Positions 45,954-54,135 of a DNA stretch of 64,000 nt are shown here, piece after piece. The stretch comes from Flavihumibacter fluvii (GTDB taxonomy: Bacteria; Bacteroidota; Bacteroidia; Chitinophagales; Chitinophagaceae). The notes under the pieces were generated by a model. That model did not search any database, had not been told where the DNA came from, and saw only the letters and a list, made by a program, of their open reading frames with translations. The first letter of the stretch is position 1; each line of letters opens with the position of its first letter. Made by a program: the position numbers and the translations under genes. Location: the NCBI RefSeq assembly GCF_018595675.2, contig NZ_CP092333.1, positions 1,450,001 to 1,514,000 of the forward strand, written 5' to 3'.

Positions 45954-46652
45954 TTAAAAATAACGGGATCGCAACCGCTGTGCAAGTTCCGTTAATCCTG
46001 TAGTCGCATTATCTTCAATCATCTCAAGGTGCACAGTTGATGAAGTATAGGGGATTTTTTTATCCACGATGAACATGGGAATGCCCCGGGGAACATAATC
46101 AATTAATCCCGCAGCCGGATAAACTACCAGAGAAGTTCCGGCAACCACAAACAGGTCTGCCTGCTTTACCAGTTGAATGGCTTGTGCTATCCGAGGAACC
46201 GGTTCTTCAAACCAGACAATATCAGGTCGCCAGGGTGACCCATCCGGAGAAAGCTCACCAGGCAGCATATCGGTTGTTACCATTTCAACAAGACCCGGAT
46301 TATTATCACTTCGCTTCTTCAGAATCTCACCATGCAAGTGAAGGATGTTTGTTGATCCTGCCCGCTCATGCAGGTCATCGATATTTTGGGTGATTATCAC
46401 CACTTCAAAATACTGCTGTAATTCAGCCAATGCAAAATGGCCTTTGTTGGGTTGCGCTTCAAGCACATTCTTTCTTCGCTGGTTATAAAAGTCCAGTACA
46501 AGACCAGGATTTTTTCTCCAGGCACCTGGTGTTGCGACTTCCTTTATATCATAGCCTTCCCATAATCCGTCACTATCACGAAATGTTTTCAATCCACTTT
46601 CCGCACTAATGCCGGCACCAGTAAGTACCACCAATTTCTTTTTCTTCATCAT
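45954..46652 (-). CDS. cobB: Sir2-family NAD-dependent protein deacylase (class III-like, no zinc cysteines)
   Basis: Removes acyl groups from lysine using NAD. The 232-residue product has the NAD motifs TGAGISAESGLKTFRD and TQNIDDLHERAG, catalytic His107 in HLHGE, and Tyr56/Arg59 (FYNQR), which equal the SIRT5 Tyr102/Arg105 pair and predict activity on succinyl- or malonyl-lysine. The usual four zinc cysteines are absent; the segment after HGE has none. Such zinc-free sirtuins occur in Bacteroidota. The next gene downstream is unrelated. A possible sigma-54-like site lies upstream near 46720-46734, but it is weak. Confidence 0.9.
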   Translation of the reverse strand: MMKKKKLVVLTGAGISAESGLKTFRDSDGLWEGYDIKEVATPGAWRKNPGLVLDFYNQRRKNVLEAQPNKGHFALAELQQYFEVVIITQNIDDLHERAGSTNILHLHGEILKKRSDNNPGLVEMVTTDMLPGELSPDGSPWRPDIVWFEEPVPRIAQAIQLVKQADLFVVAGTSLVVYPAAGLIDYVPRGIPMFIVDKKIPYTSSTVHLEMIEDNATTGLTELAQRLRSRYF

Positions 46653-46743
46653 GTAAAAATACAGTTCATTAATTGGAGATCCATTAAAGAACTAATGCAT
46701 GCGGCATTAAAAGACAATTGCCAGTGATATGCCAAAGAATTAT

Positions 46744-47154
46744 TTATTTTTCCCCGGCCATATCCAGCACCAATTGCCATTCCAGTTCTGTAACCGGTTG
46801 AACACTTAAGCGCCCTAGTTTAACCAATGCCATATTTGCTAATAAAGGCGAAGCTTTGATCTGTGCAAGAGTTACTGGTTTTCTTAACCGCTTTACCGGC
46901 TTCAGGTCTACCACAAGCCAGGCCGGTTCAGTAGTTGTTGGATCCTGGTAGGCTTCCTTAACGACCTGTGCGATACCCACTATTTCCACTCCTTCATTAC
47001 TATGGTAAAAAAAAACCTTCTCTCCTTTCTTCATTGACCGAAGATTATTTCTTGCAGCATAATTCCGCACACCATCCCAGGTTGCTATTTTATCTGCTGC
47101 AAATTGGTCCCAGCTGTATTTGAAAGGTTCTGATTTGACTAACCAAAATGCCAT
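46744..47154 (-). CDS. EVE domain protein
   Basis: The ATG at 47154 gives 136 residues, MAFWLVKSEP, the normal EVE start. A longer frame to 47325 overlaps the lutA-like gene and has no homology. Visible family motifs are FWLVKSEP, WDGVRNYAARNNLRSMKKGEKVFFYHS and WLVVDLKPVKRL. EVE/PUA-like domains recognise modified bases in DNA or RNA. It stands alone, with no restriction or defence gene beside it, so an RNA or housekeeping role is as likely as defence. Confidence 0.92.
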   Translation of the reverse strand: MAFWLVKSEPFKYSWDQFAADKIATWDGVRNYAARNNLRSMKKGEKVFFYHSNEGVEIVGIAQVVKEAYQDPTTTEPAWLVVDLKPVKRLRKPVTLAQIKASPLLANMALVKLGRLSVQPVTELEWQLVLDMAGEK

Positions 47155-47302
47155 AATTACCCTATTTTTTTGTATATCGTAAAAATAATGCGCCTTGGAA
47201 TCTAAAATGCTGCAACTGGCATAAATTATACCGTAAACTTTTGTTGATGAAATGGTACAATTGAAATGATCGGAAATCTTGAATTGGGAATACAACGCGC
47301 TC

Positions 47303-48025
47303 CTACCAACCACTCGCCAGCACATCTGCGATATGCATTGTTTTTACAGGCAGGTTTTTCTTGCGTATATATCCATCAAGATGCATCAAGCAGGAAAGAT
47401 CAGTAGAAATGATACAGGAAGCTCCGGTTTGCCGGGCATTAACTACTTTCTGTTCAGCCATAGCAATGGAAATTGACTCGTATTTAACGGCAAAGGTTCC
47501 ACCAAAACCGCAACAGGTCTCCACATCATTCATTTCAACCAGTTCCAGTCCAGCTACATTTGACAGCAATTTCCTGGGTTCTTCCTTAATATGGCATTCA
47601 CGCAGACCTGCACATGAATCGTGGTAAGTAGCTTTCAAGGGAAGTTTTGCTCCCACTTTTTCAACTTTGAGTACATTAACGAGGAATTCAGAGAATTCAA
47701 AGGTTCTGCTGGCCAGGTCCTTCACTTCATTGTGTAAGGAAGAATTATCAAATAATTTGGAGTAATAATTCCGGATGAAGCCGGTACAGGAGGCACTTGG
47801 CGAAACGATCGGGTCATTACCAGACGCATTTTCCCGGATAAATTTTTCACAGACCGATTTACTTTCATCCCAAAATCCTGCATTGAAGGCCGGTTGCCCG
47901 CAACAAGTCTGGTTCGGATCATAAGCCACTGTACAGCCCAGTTTCTCCAGCACCCTGATCATATTAAAAGCAGTAGAGGGATAGAGTTGGTCCACAAAGC
48001 ACGGTATGAAAAGTTGAACGCGCAA
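47303..48025 (-). CDS. lutA: CCG-domain (Fe-S)-binding protein, LutA/YkgE type
   Basis: The 240-residue protein has two cysteine-rich CCG motifs: TCCGQPAFNAG near residue 42 and ETCCGFGGTFAVKY near 170, plus HDSCAG. LutA/YkgE, together with LutB and LutC, oxidises L-lactate to pyruvate through iron-sulfur clusters. Here lutB and lutC are not adjacent; the gene is the last of a run with ribH (four-base gap), a TPR protein and pdhA. A different CCG-dehydrogenase role is possible. Confidence 0.82.
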   Translation of the reverse strand: MRVQLFIPCFVDQLYPSTAFNMIRVLEKLGCTVAYDPNQTCCGQPAFNAGFWDESKSVCEKFIRENASGNDPIVSPSASCTGFIRNYYSKLFDNSSLHNEVKDLASRTFEFSEFLVNVLKVEKVGAKLPLKATYHDSCAGLRECHIKEEPRKLLSNVAGLELVEMNDVETCCGFGGTFAVKYESISIAMAEQKVVNARQTGASCIISTDLSCLMHLDGYIRKKNLPVKTMHIADVLASGW

Positions 48026-48029
48026 GCAA

Positions 48030-48530
48030 CTACTGTTTAAAGCTTTGTTGAAGGGTAATCATTTTCATGGCTGTAATTGCTGCTTCGTTTCCTTTATGTC
48101 CATGGATTCCGCCAATCCTTTCTAATGCCTGTTCTTCAGTATTCACTGTAAGTACACCGAAAATAACGGGTACGGGCAGACTAAGATTCAACATAACAAC
48201 GCCATCGGTTACAGCTTTACAAACATAGTCGAAATGTGGAGTATCGCCTTTTATCACACATCCAAGGGCGATAAAGGCATGCGGTCGTTCGTCACTGTAC
48301 TTTTTTGCATCAAAATAGGCTTTGATAGCAAATGGAATTTCCACAGCTCCCGGAACAGAAATAGTAAGCAGGTTTGTTACACCATATTCACCAAAGACGC
48401 GGCGGCAGCCATTTTCCAGTTCATCTACAATCGCGGCATTCCATTCGGTCTTTATTATAACAATGCAGGCATCCTTTGAAAGAATGCCTGCATCCAATTG
48501 AAACAAATTTGTGTTTCCAGTACTTGCCAT
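48030..48530 (-). CDS. ribH: 6,7-dimethyl-8-ribityllumazine synthase
   Basis: Condenses 5-amino-6-ribitylaminouracil with 3,4-dihydroxybutanone phosphate in riboflavin synthesis. The 166-residue product has the family segments ESEWNAAIVDELE-like EWNAAIVDELENG, VPGAVEIPFAIKAYF, ALGCVIKGDTPHFDYVC with the catalytic His, and NTEEQALER. Length is normal. It follows the TPR gene by 24 bases and precedes the LutA-like gene. No other rib gene is next to it. Confidence 0.95.
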   Translation of the reverse strand: MASTGNTNLFQLDAGILSKDACIVIIKTEWNAAIVDELENGCRRVFGEYGVTNLLTISVPGAVEIPFAIKAYFDAKKYSDERPHAFIALGCVIKGDTPHFDYVCKAVTDGVVMLNLSLPVPVIFGVLTVNTEEQALERIGGIHGHKGNEAAITAMKMITLQQSFKQ

Positions 48531-48554
48531 AAATGAGCGTTGGTCTTTAGGAAA

Positions 48555-49238
48555 TTACTGCGTTTCACCCAGGCGAGCCAGGTATTTATCCACCTCAAAT
48601 CCTCTTTCGCTGCGGGGATATTTTTCTTTAATGATTTTATAGGCTTCTATAGCTTCGGAATTTTTTCCCAGGCTCTCGTATAAATATCCGGCACGGAACA
48701 AATATTCAGATGAATTGAATTCGTCTTTATCAAAAAGTCCTGCGGCTTCTCTGTAAAGTTTAGCAGCTTCTTCTTTTTTACCTTGCTCAGCATAGGCATC
48801 AGCCAGCAGGCTTTTTGCCCGGGCATTTACCTGTACTGCAGGAGTTGAAAAATCTTTCAGGTATTTTTCTGCATTCTTGTAATCACCCAGACGGAGATAA
48901 CTGGCACCAGCATAAAACTTAGCAAGGTTAGCTGCTGGTGTACCACTGTATTTATCCATGATCTTGATAAAACCCGGATTTGTGGCATCACCATTCAAAG
49001 CTAATTGCAATGAATCTAAACGAAAATAATTTTCAGCCCTGAAAATCGCTTCGTTTGATTTTTCCATTTTAGGTCCGGAAATAAAATACTTATATGCCGC
49101 AAAACCTCCAGCCAGCACAACTACTGCACCTAAGGCTATTGCGATATTCTTACTATTCTTTTGCCAGAATCCGGTAACCCGATCTACGATTTCAACTTCC
49201 GGAACGCTTTCAACAGGGGTTTGCTTATGATCAGCCAT
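48555..49238 (-). CDS. Membrane-anchored tetratricopeptide repeat protein (YfgM-like)
   Basis: The 227-residue protein has an N-terminal soluble part, a membrane helix near residues 32-53 (IAIALGAVVVLAGGFAAYKYF), then four or so TPR repeats in the periplasm (GDYKNAEKYLKD, GKKEEAAKLYREAAG, GKNSEAIEAYKIIKEKYP). The layout resembles YfgM, an ancillary subunit of the SecYEG translocon and periplasmic chaperone. The family is inferred from architecture. It begins 17 bases after pdhA and runs into ribH. Confidence 0.75.
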   Translation of the reverse strand: MADHKQTPVESVPEVEIVDRVTGFWQKNSKNIAIALGAVVVLAGGFAAYKYFISGPKMEKSNEAIFRAENYFRLDSLQLALNGDATNPGFIKIMDKYSGTPAANLAKFYAGASYLRLGDYKNAEKYLKDFSTPAVQVNARAKSLLADAYAEQGKKEEAAKLYREAAGLFDKDEFNSSEYLFRAGYLYESLGKNSEAIEAYKIIKEKYPRSERGFEVDKYLARLGETQ

Positions 49239-49255
49239 AATAAAAAAAATGAATT

Positions 49256-50251
49256 TTAGTCAACAATGAACGGATAGTTTTGGTCTACGTAAATATCTTT
49301 ATATACTTCATCATCATCGGGCCATGGACTTTCTTCCGCAAATTTCACGGATTCATCCACTTCGGCTTCTACCCTTTTATTGATTGCTTCAATCTCTTCA
49401 GGGGTAGCATATTTATTGGCCAGGATAGTAGTTAGTACCTGCTCAATCGGGTCGCGCTGTTTGTATTCGTCCACCTCTTCCTTGGTACGGTATTTCTGGG
49501 GATCAGAAATGGAATGGCCTTTATACCTGTATGTTTTTATTTCGATAAGTGTTGGTCCATCACCCTCACGGGCACGCTTTACTGCACGAGCCACACTTTC
49601 ATGCACTGCCTCTGCATTCATTCCGTCAATTGAATCAGCCGGCATTTCATAGGCATCTGCCAATTTATAAATATCTACTACGTTGGAAGTTCTTTCAACA
49701 GAGGTTCCCATCGCGTAATTATTATTCTCGCAAATAAAGATTACCGGAATTTTCCAAAGCATAGCCAGGTTAAAGGTCTCATGGAGAATACCCTGGCGGG
49801 CAGCACCATCACCAAAGAATGTGAGACAAACCGCGTCTGTCCCTTTATATTTTTCTGCGAAGGCAATTCCTGCTCCAGTACCAATCTGGGCACCTACAAT
49901 ACCGTGGCCCCCAAAAAAGCGCTCTTTTTTGCCGAAGAAGTGCATACTTCCACCTTTACCTTTAGCGCATCCGGTGGCTTTCCCGTATAGTTCAGCCATA
50001 CATGATTTTGCACTGATCCCTTTGGCCAGGGCCAAACCATGGTCGCGGTAGGCCGTGATAAAAGCATCTTCGGCTTTTGTTGCTGTCATACAACCCGCGG
50101 CAATGGCTTCCTGCCCGATATAAGCATGGAAAAATCCACGGATCTTACCTTCCATTTTATATTTCTCTTCAGCCTTTAACTCGAACTGGCGGATGAGTGT
50201 CATTAACTCGTACCAGTACAGATAGGTCTCCTTTGAAAATTTTGTTGCCAC
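49256..50251 (-). CDS. pdhA: Pyruvate dehydrogenase E1 component, alpha subunit
   Basis: Decarboxylates pyruvate with thiamine diphosphate in the pyruvate dehydrogenase complex. The 331-residue product has the thiamine motif GDGAARQGILHETFNLAMLW ... ENNNYAMGTSVERTS near 150-185, and the phosphorylation-site-like loop RYRGHSMSDP analogue YRYKGHSISDP. It is the alpha half only; pdhB, pdhC and lpd are elsewhere. The ATG is 20 bases from a TAnnTTTG box and the gene is divergent from recF. It heads a tight same-strand run with a TPR gene, ribH and a lutA-like gene. Confidence 0.95.
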   Translation of the reverse strand: MATKFSKETYLYWYELMTLIRQFELKAEEKYKMEGKIRGFFHAYIGQEAIAAGCMTATKAEDAFITAYRDHGLALAKGISAKSCMAELYGKATGCAKGKGGSMHFFGKKERFFGGHGIVGAQIGTGAGIAFAEKYKGTDAVCLTFFGDGAARQGILHETFNLAMLWKIPVIFICENNNYAMGTSVERTSNVVDIYKLADAYEMPADSIDGMNAEAVHESVARAVKRAREGDGPTLIEIKTYRYKGHSISDPQKYRTKEEVDEYKQRDPIEQVLTTILANKYATPEEIEAINKRVEAEVDESVKFAEESPWPDDDEVYKDIYVDQNYPFIVD

Positions 50252-50271
50252 AGTTTAAGTTTTGAGCCGGG

Positions 50272-50279
50272 CAAAGATA
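50272..50279 (-). promoter_or_regulatory. -7 box of the pdhA promoter
   Basis: Minus-strand TATCTTTG matches TAnnTTTG, 20 bases before the pdhA ATG. A partial plus-strand match (TATCTTG, 50294-50300) stands 14 bases away for recF, giving a divergent layout like the other pairs. Confidence 0.55.
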
Positions 50280-50308
50280 AGGGAAAAGGGAATTATCTTG
50301 CGAACGCT

Positions 50309-51397
50309 TTGTTAACCATTCAATCCATATCAGTTTTTCAATATAAGAACTACCTGCAGCAGTCCTGGGCCTTTTCAGAACGTGTTACCGGTATAACCGG
50401 TAAAAACGGAACTGGCAAGACCAACCTGCTGGATGCGATCTATTTTCTTTGCTTTACTAAGAGTTATTTTCAGAAGTCCGACGGGTTGCTGGTACACCAG
50501 GGTGCCCAGGGATTAAGGGTTGCCGGGGAATTCATTAAAAACGGGGAATATTTCAGTATCAATGGAATTATCCGGGAAACCGGTAAAAAGGAATTCAGGG
50601 TCAATGACCAGCTTTGTGAAAAGATGGCCGACCATATCGGCAATTTTCCGGCCGTCATGATTGCCCCCGATGATGTACAGATCATAACCAATGGAAGTGA
50701 AGAAAGACGCCGTTTCATGGATGCCCTGTTTTCCCAGGTGGATCACCAGTACCTGCTTCAACTTATGTTGTATAACCGGATATTATTGCAACGTAATAGT
50801 TTATTGAAACAAATGGCTGAACTGGGTCAACGCTCTTCTGACCTTTTGGATGTGCTGGATGAACAGTTGGTTGCCCCGGCCAACTATGTTTTTAATAAAC
50901 GTTCAACCTCCCTGAAAGAGGTACTGACGCTGATCAGCAACCGTTATACCAATATTGCAGGGGAAAATTACAACCTGCAACTGCGGTATGACAGTAGTTT
51001 ACTACAGGCTACTTTCGGGGATATCCTGCGCCAGAACCGGAGCCGTGACCTTCAATCCCAAAGAACGCAGCAGGGTATCCATCGGGATGATATTGTCATC
51101 AGCCTGAATGATCAGCCATTTAAGCAAATCGCTTCGCAAGGTCAAAGAAAAAGCCTGCTCTTTGCCTTTAAACTGGCTGAATTTGACCTGCTTAAGGAAG
51201 TAAAGGGATTTGCCCCGATTTTATTACTGGATGATGTATTTGAAAAATTGGATCCGGTTCGGATGCATAACCTGCTCCATGAAGTATGTGTAGAAAATAA
51301 GGGACAGGTACTTGTTACAGATACCCATCCCGAAAGAATCAGGGAAAGCTTTTCAGCTTTGGGCTTACCCTACGGATCAATCAATACGGTTAGGTGA
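50309..51397 (+). CDS. recF: DNA replication and repair protein RecF
   Basis: Loads RecA on gapped DNA with RecO and RecR. The 362-residue SMC-like ATPase has Walker A GKNGTGKT at residues 31-38, signature SQGQRKSLLFAFKLAEFD and Walker B ILLLDDVFEKLD. The reading starts with TTG: in-frame codons upstream carry no start before the box at 50294, and the family starts just at this point (LTIQSISVFQYKNY). A TTG start is unusual in this window. A DUF721 gene follows 240 bases downstream, a common neighbourhood. Confidence 0.93.
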   Translation: MLTIQSISVFQYKNYLQQSWAFSERVTGITGKNGTGKTNLLDAIYFLCFTKSYFQKSDGLLVHQGAQGLRVAGEFIKNGEYFSINGIIRETGKKEFRVNDQLCEKMADHIGNFPAVMIAPDDVQIITNGSEERRRFMDALFSQVDHQYLLQLMLYNRILLQRNSLLKQMAELGQRSSDLLDVLDEQLVAPANYVFNKRSTSLKEVLTLISNRYTNIAGENYNLQLRYDSSLLQATFGDILRQNRSRDLQSQRTQQGIHRDDIVISLNDQPFKQIASQGQRKSLLFAFKLAEFDLLKEVKGFAPILLLDDVFEKLDPVRMHNLLHEVCVENKGQVLVTDTHPERIRESFSALGLPYGSINTVR

Positions 51398-51604
51398 ACG
51401 GAATTAAATCATAGGGTGGGTACGGATTATGGTCGTTCCTGATTGGATATAAAAACGGGACCTGCTCTGGATTAAACCAGCGCGCTTAACCAAAAGCACC
51501 ATAAAGACTAATACTGAAAGCAATTAGTTGCAACAACAACCAGTAATTCTGTTCCACCGCGGTAAGTTTAGCTTTTAAGGGCAATTCAATCGCCATTTCA
51601 GGTC

Positions 51605-51632
51605 TTTGAATGGTTCATTGGCTATATCTTTG
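51605..51632 (+). promoter_or_regulatory. Promoter of the DUF721 gene
   Basis: TTTG at 51605-51608, a 16-base spacer and TATCTTTG at 51625-51632 fit the Bacteroidota consensus. Only four bases separate the box from the ATG at 51637, so the mRNA should be leaderless. The rest of the gap 51398-51604 shows no gene or clear hairpin. Confidence 0.65.
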
Positions 51633-51636
51633 GTCC

Positions 51637-51918
51637 ATGGGAGAATACTCATTAGGCGAAGCCATCCAGCAATTCCTGAAAAAAAGCCGGCTGAAGGGTT
51701 CAGTGCAGGCACTGCAGATCACTGAAGTGTGGGAGCAAATCATGGGAAAAACTGTTGCAAAATATACTGAAAGCATCAAGATTTATGGGGACAAACTCTA
51801 TGTAACAACAACAATGGCCCCTTTGAAACAGGAGCTCCTTTTCCAGAAAGAAAAAATCGTTGAACGGGTGAATGAAGCGCTGGGAGAAAAAGTAATCAAG
51901 GAAGTAGTGATACAATAA
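51637..51918 (+). CDS. DUF721 (DciA-like) protein
   Basis: The ATG at 51637 gives 93 residues. An upstream ATG at 51610 overlaps the promoter box and is unlikely. The pattern W-x-x-x-x-G at EVWEQIMGKTVAKYTES and the VTTTMAPLKQELLFQKEKIVERVNEAL segment match DUF721, related to DciA, the bacterial replicative-helicase loader. It follows recF as in many Bacteroidota genomes, which suggests a replication or repair role, though DciA activity of this short form is not established. Confidence 0.85.
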   Translation: MGEYSLGEAIQQFLKKSRLKGSVQALQITEVWEQIMGKTVAKYTESIKIYGDKLYVTTTMAPLKQELLFQKEKIVERVNEALGEKVIKEVVIQ

Positions 51919-51947
51919 GCAGTGAAAATCAGGGAGTAACCGTTGAA

Positions 51948-52997
51948 TTATTGCCGTGCTCGCGGATCGATGAGACCGTATAAAAGATCTGAAAGGAGAT
52001 TCACCAAAACAAAAAAGCAAGCGGAAACCAATACTGCTCCCATTACAATGGGGAAATCGAGTTTTTCAAGGGCATCAACAGTCAGTTTACCCAATCCTTT
52101 CCAACCAAAAATATATTCCACAAAAAAGGCCCCTGCAAGTAATTCGGCAAACCAACCGGTAATAGTGGTAATGACCGGATTTAACGCATTTCTTAGCGCA
52201 TGTTTCCATATAATTTTTTGTGGGGATAAGCCTTTCGCAACGGCCGTGCGGATATAATCCTGCTGTAAAACATCCAGTAATGAAGCCCGGGTCAATTGTG
52301 CAATGATGGCCAGCGGCCTGATGCCCAATGTGATCGCCGGTAAAATGAGGTTGGAAAAGGTGAGGTAGCGTTCCCCGGTTTTTGTGTCGAGGTCAAACCA
52401 ACTGCCAGTCATATGTAAACCGGTAAACTTACTCCATACAAACCCAAACAGATAGGCAATAGCTATTGCCATAAAAAAAGAAGGTGCAGAAATACCCAGG
52501 ATACTGGTAAAAATAGCACTGGTATCCACCCAGGTGTCTTTATACAAAGCTGCCAGAACACCCAGCGTTATCCCGAGAACGGTGGCCAGGACCATTGCAG
52601 CAGTAGCCAGCATCAAAGTTCCAGGTAAGGCTTCCATAATCACTGAACCAACATCGCGCCTGCTTTGGTAGGACCGGCGCAAGTATGGAACCTTCAGCCC
52701 AATTTGATATTCCTTGTTACCAATAAAAATCCCCTTCAATTGTTTCTTGCCAATATCTTCCGCACTATGGATGGCAATTGGCGAAATATCATTCAGGTAT
52801 AAAAAAAACTGTTTCCATCTGGGCTGGTCCAGGTGAAGATCGCGCCGGATATTTTCCTGGGTAACGGCATCAGCCCTTTGCCCCATTACCAGGCGGGCAG
52901 GATCCCCAAAACCCTGGAACAGCAAAAAGACTAATACAACCACCCCAACCAGAACAGCTAATCCGTACCATAATTTATGCAGGAAAAATCGGAACAC
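51948..52997 (-). CDS. ABC transporter permease, DppB/OppB type
   Basis: The 349-residue protein has six membrane helices and the DppB-type N-terminus (MFRFFLHKLWYGLAVLVGVVVLVF) with a long periplasmic loop, then the EAA-like segment DYIRTAVAKGLSPQKIIWKHALRNALNPV. This is a dipeptide/oligopeptide/nickel-type permease. Its partners (DppC, ATPases, binding protein) are not in the window. It is the third gene of a run with DUF1599 and DoxX-type genes, starting 15 bases after the DoxX-type stop. Confidence 0.9.
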   Translation of the reverse strand: MFRFFLHKLWYGLAVLVGVVVLVFLLFQGFGDPARLVMGQRADAVTQENIRRDLHLDQPRWKQFFLYLNDISPIAIHSAEDIGKKQLKGIFIGNKEYQIGLKVPYLRRSYQSRRDVGSVIMEALPGTLMLATAAMVLATVLGITLGVLAALYKDTWVDTSAIFTSILGISAPSFFMAIAIAYLFGFVWSKFTGLHMTGSWFDLDTKTGERYLTFSNLILPAITLGIRPLAIIAQLTRASLLDVLQQDYIRTAVAKGLSPQKIIWKHALRNALNPVITTITGWFAELLAGAFFVEYIFGWKGLGKLTVDALEKLDFPIVMGAVLVSACFFVLVNLLSDLLYGLIDPRARQ

Positions 52998-53012
52998 TGT
53001 GGAAGGTATTAT

Positions 53013-54134
53013 TTATAAAGATGTTAAGGTCCGGATGGCTTTATCAATATCTGGCAATGACCATTTATCAACAATGCCCCCCTGGTTGATCAGGTAAAGG
53101 GTTACGGGATATCGGGCAGCCGTTTTAACGGCCACCACATCTGACCTAAGCACCGGCACATTTTGCAATTCCGCCGATAATTGTGCATAAACATCCTCCG
53201 CGGAAGGGGTAATGACAATTAGTGGGATATTCTTTGTGGAAGCAATTTCCCGAAGTTCGAGAATCCTCCGTTTGATTTCAGCCAGGCTGGCTGGCCTGAT
53301 CTCTTTGATAAAGAGCCATTGCATGGCTCCCGCCTGTGATATTATGGCTTGTGTAGTATCAGTTCCGCTGGGTGCAATCAGAACAAAATCCTTTATTGGC
53401 GGCTCTGCATTGCCTTTCCGCACAAGCTTATCAAAACGCTTTACAAATTTATAGGTGTCTTCATTAAAATCTTCGGGGAATTTATCAGCAGTGAATTCAA
53501 GGTCTTTCCCGGCCTTATTGTATACAAAGGTAATAACCGTACTGTCGGGAATGGATCCAGCCGGTATCTTCATCTGGTTTGCGATCCCGTACCCCCTTTT
53601 ATAGGGAAGGCAATCGATCATGGGAAGGTGCCGCAATACCCACCATTGAAACCCGAAACTGAATAATGTAGTGAGTCCAAGCAGGAGGACTGCATTTCGG
53701 GTACCCATCGTCGTTACTATAGTATTCCGGTACCGGAACAATAACAGTATCAGCCCCAATAAGATCAGGTCTTTGGTGAATGACTGCGCTGCTGTAAGTG
53801 GTATACAATCACCAAAACAGCCACATGTACGGATTTTACCCGAGAACAAGGCATAAGCGGTTAGGAAGGTAAAGAAGATAATCAGGGCAAGTAAAAGCCA
53901 GCTGAACACCCGCATCTGCCAGCCTATAATCACCGCTATTCCAGCAATGATTTCAAAAGCAATCATCAGGATGGATAATAATAAAGTGTAATTATCAAGT
54001 CCATGCAAGCCCCACACCTCGAAAAATTCCTGCATCTTATAGCTCAAACCCAACGGGTCATTGGCCTTTACCAACCCGGAGAAAATGAAGAGTATCCCAA
54101 CGATATAGCGGGTGATGGTGAGTATATATTTCAT
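53013..54134 (-). CDS. DoxX-like membrane protein with C-terminal thioredoxin-like part (BT_3928 type)
   Basis: The ATG at 54134 (373 residues, MKYILTITRYIVGILF) avoids overlap with the upstream gene that ends at 54136. The N-terminal 150 residues are four membrane helices with the DoxX pattern LFIFSGLVKANDPLGL and conserved GKIRTCGCFGDC, the MauE/DoxX-like pair of Cys. The C-terminal half is soluble and looks thioredoxin-like (IPLIVITPSAEDVY). Such proteins are common in Bacteroidota beside DUF1599. A redox or electron-transfer role is inferred. Confidence 0.83.
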   Translation of the reverse strand: MKYILTITRYIVGILFIFSGLVKANDPLGLSYKMQEFFEVWGLHGLDNYTLLLSILMIAFEIIAGIAVIIGWQMRVFSWLLLALIIFFTFLTAYALFSGKIRTCGCFGDCIPLTAAQSFTKDLILLGLILLLFRYRNTIVTTMGTRNAVLLLGLTTLFSFGFQWWVLRHLPMIDCLPYKRGYGIANQMKIPAGSIPDSTVITFVYNKAGKDLEFTADKFPEDFNEDTYKFVKRFDKLVRKGNAEPPIKDFVLIAPSGTDTTQAIISQAGAMQWLFIKEIRPASLAEIKRRILELREIASTKNIPLIVITPSAEDVYAQLSAELQNVPVLRSDVVAVKTAARYPVTLYLINQGGIVDKWSLPDIDKAIRTLTSL

Positions 54135-54135
54135 A

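Noticed and set aside
46720-46734. Sigma-54-like site before the sirtuin gene on the minus strand
   Set aside because: TGGCA-type halves are present, but the match is weak and the gap has other AT-rich signals; too uncertain to call.
46744-47154. EVE protein as part of a defence or restriction island
   Set aside because: No methyltransferase, nuclease or helicase is adjacent; neighbours are metabolic genes.
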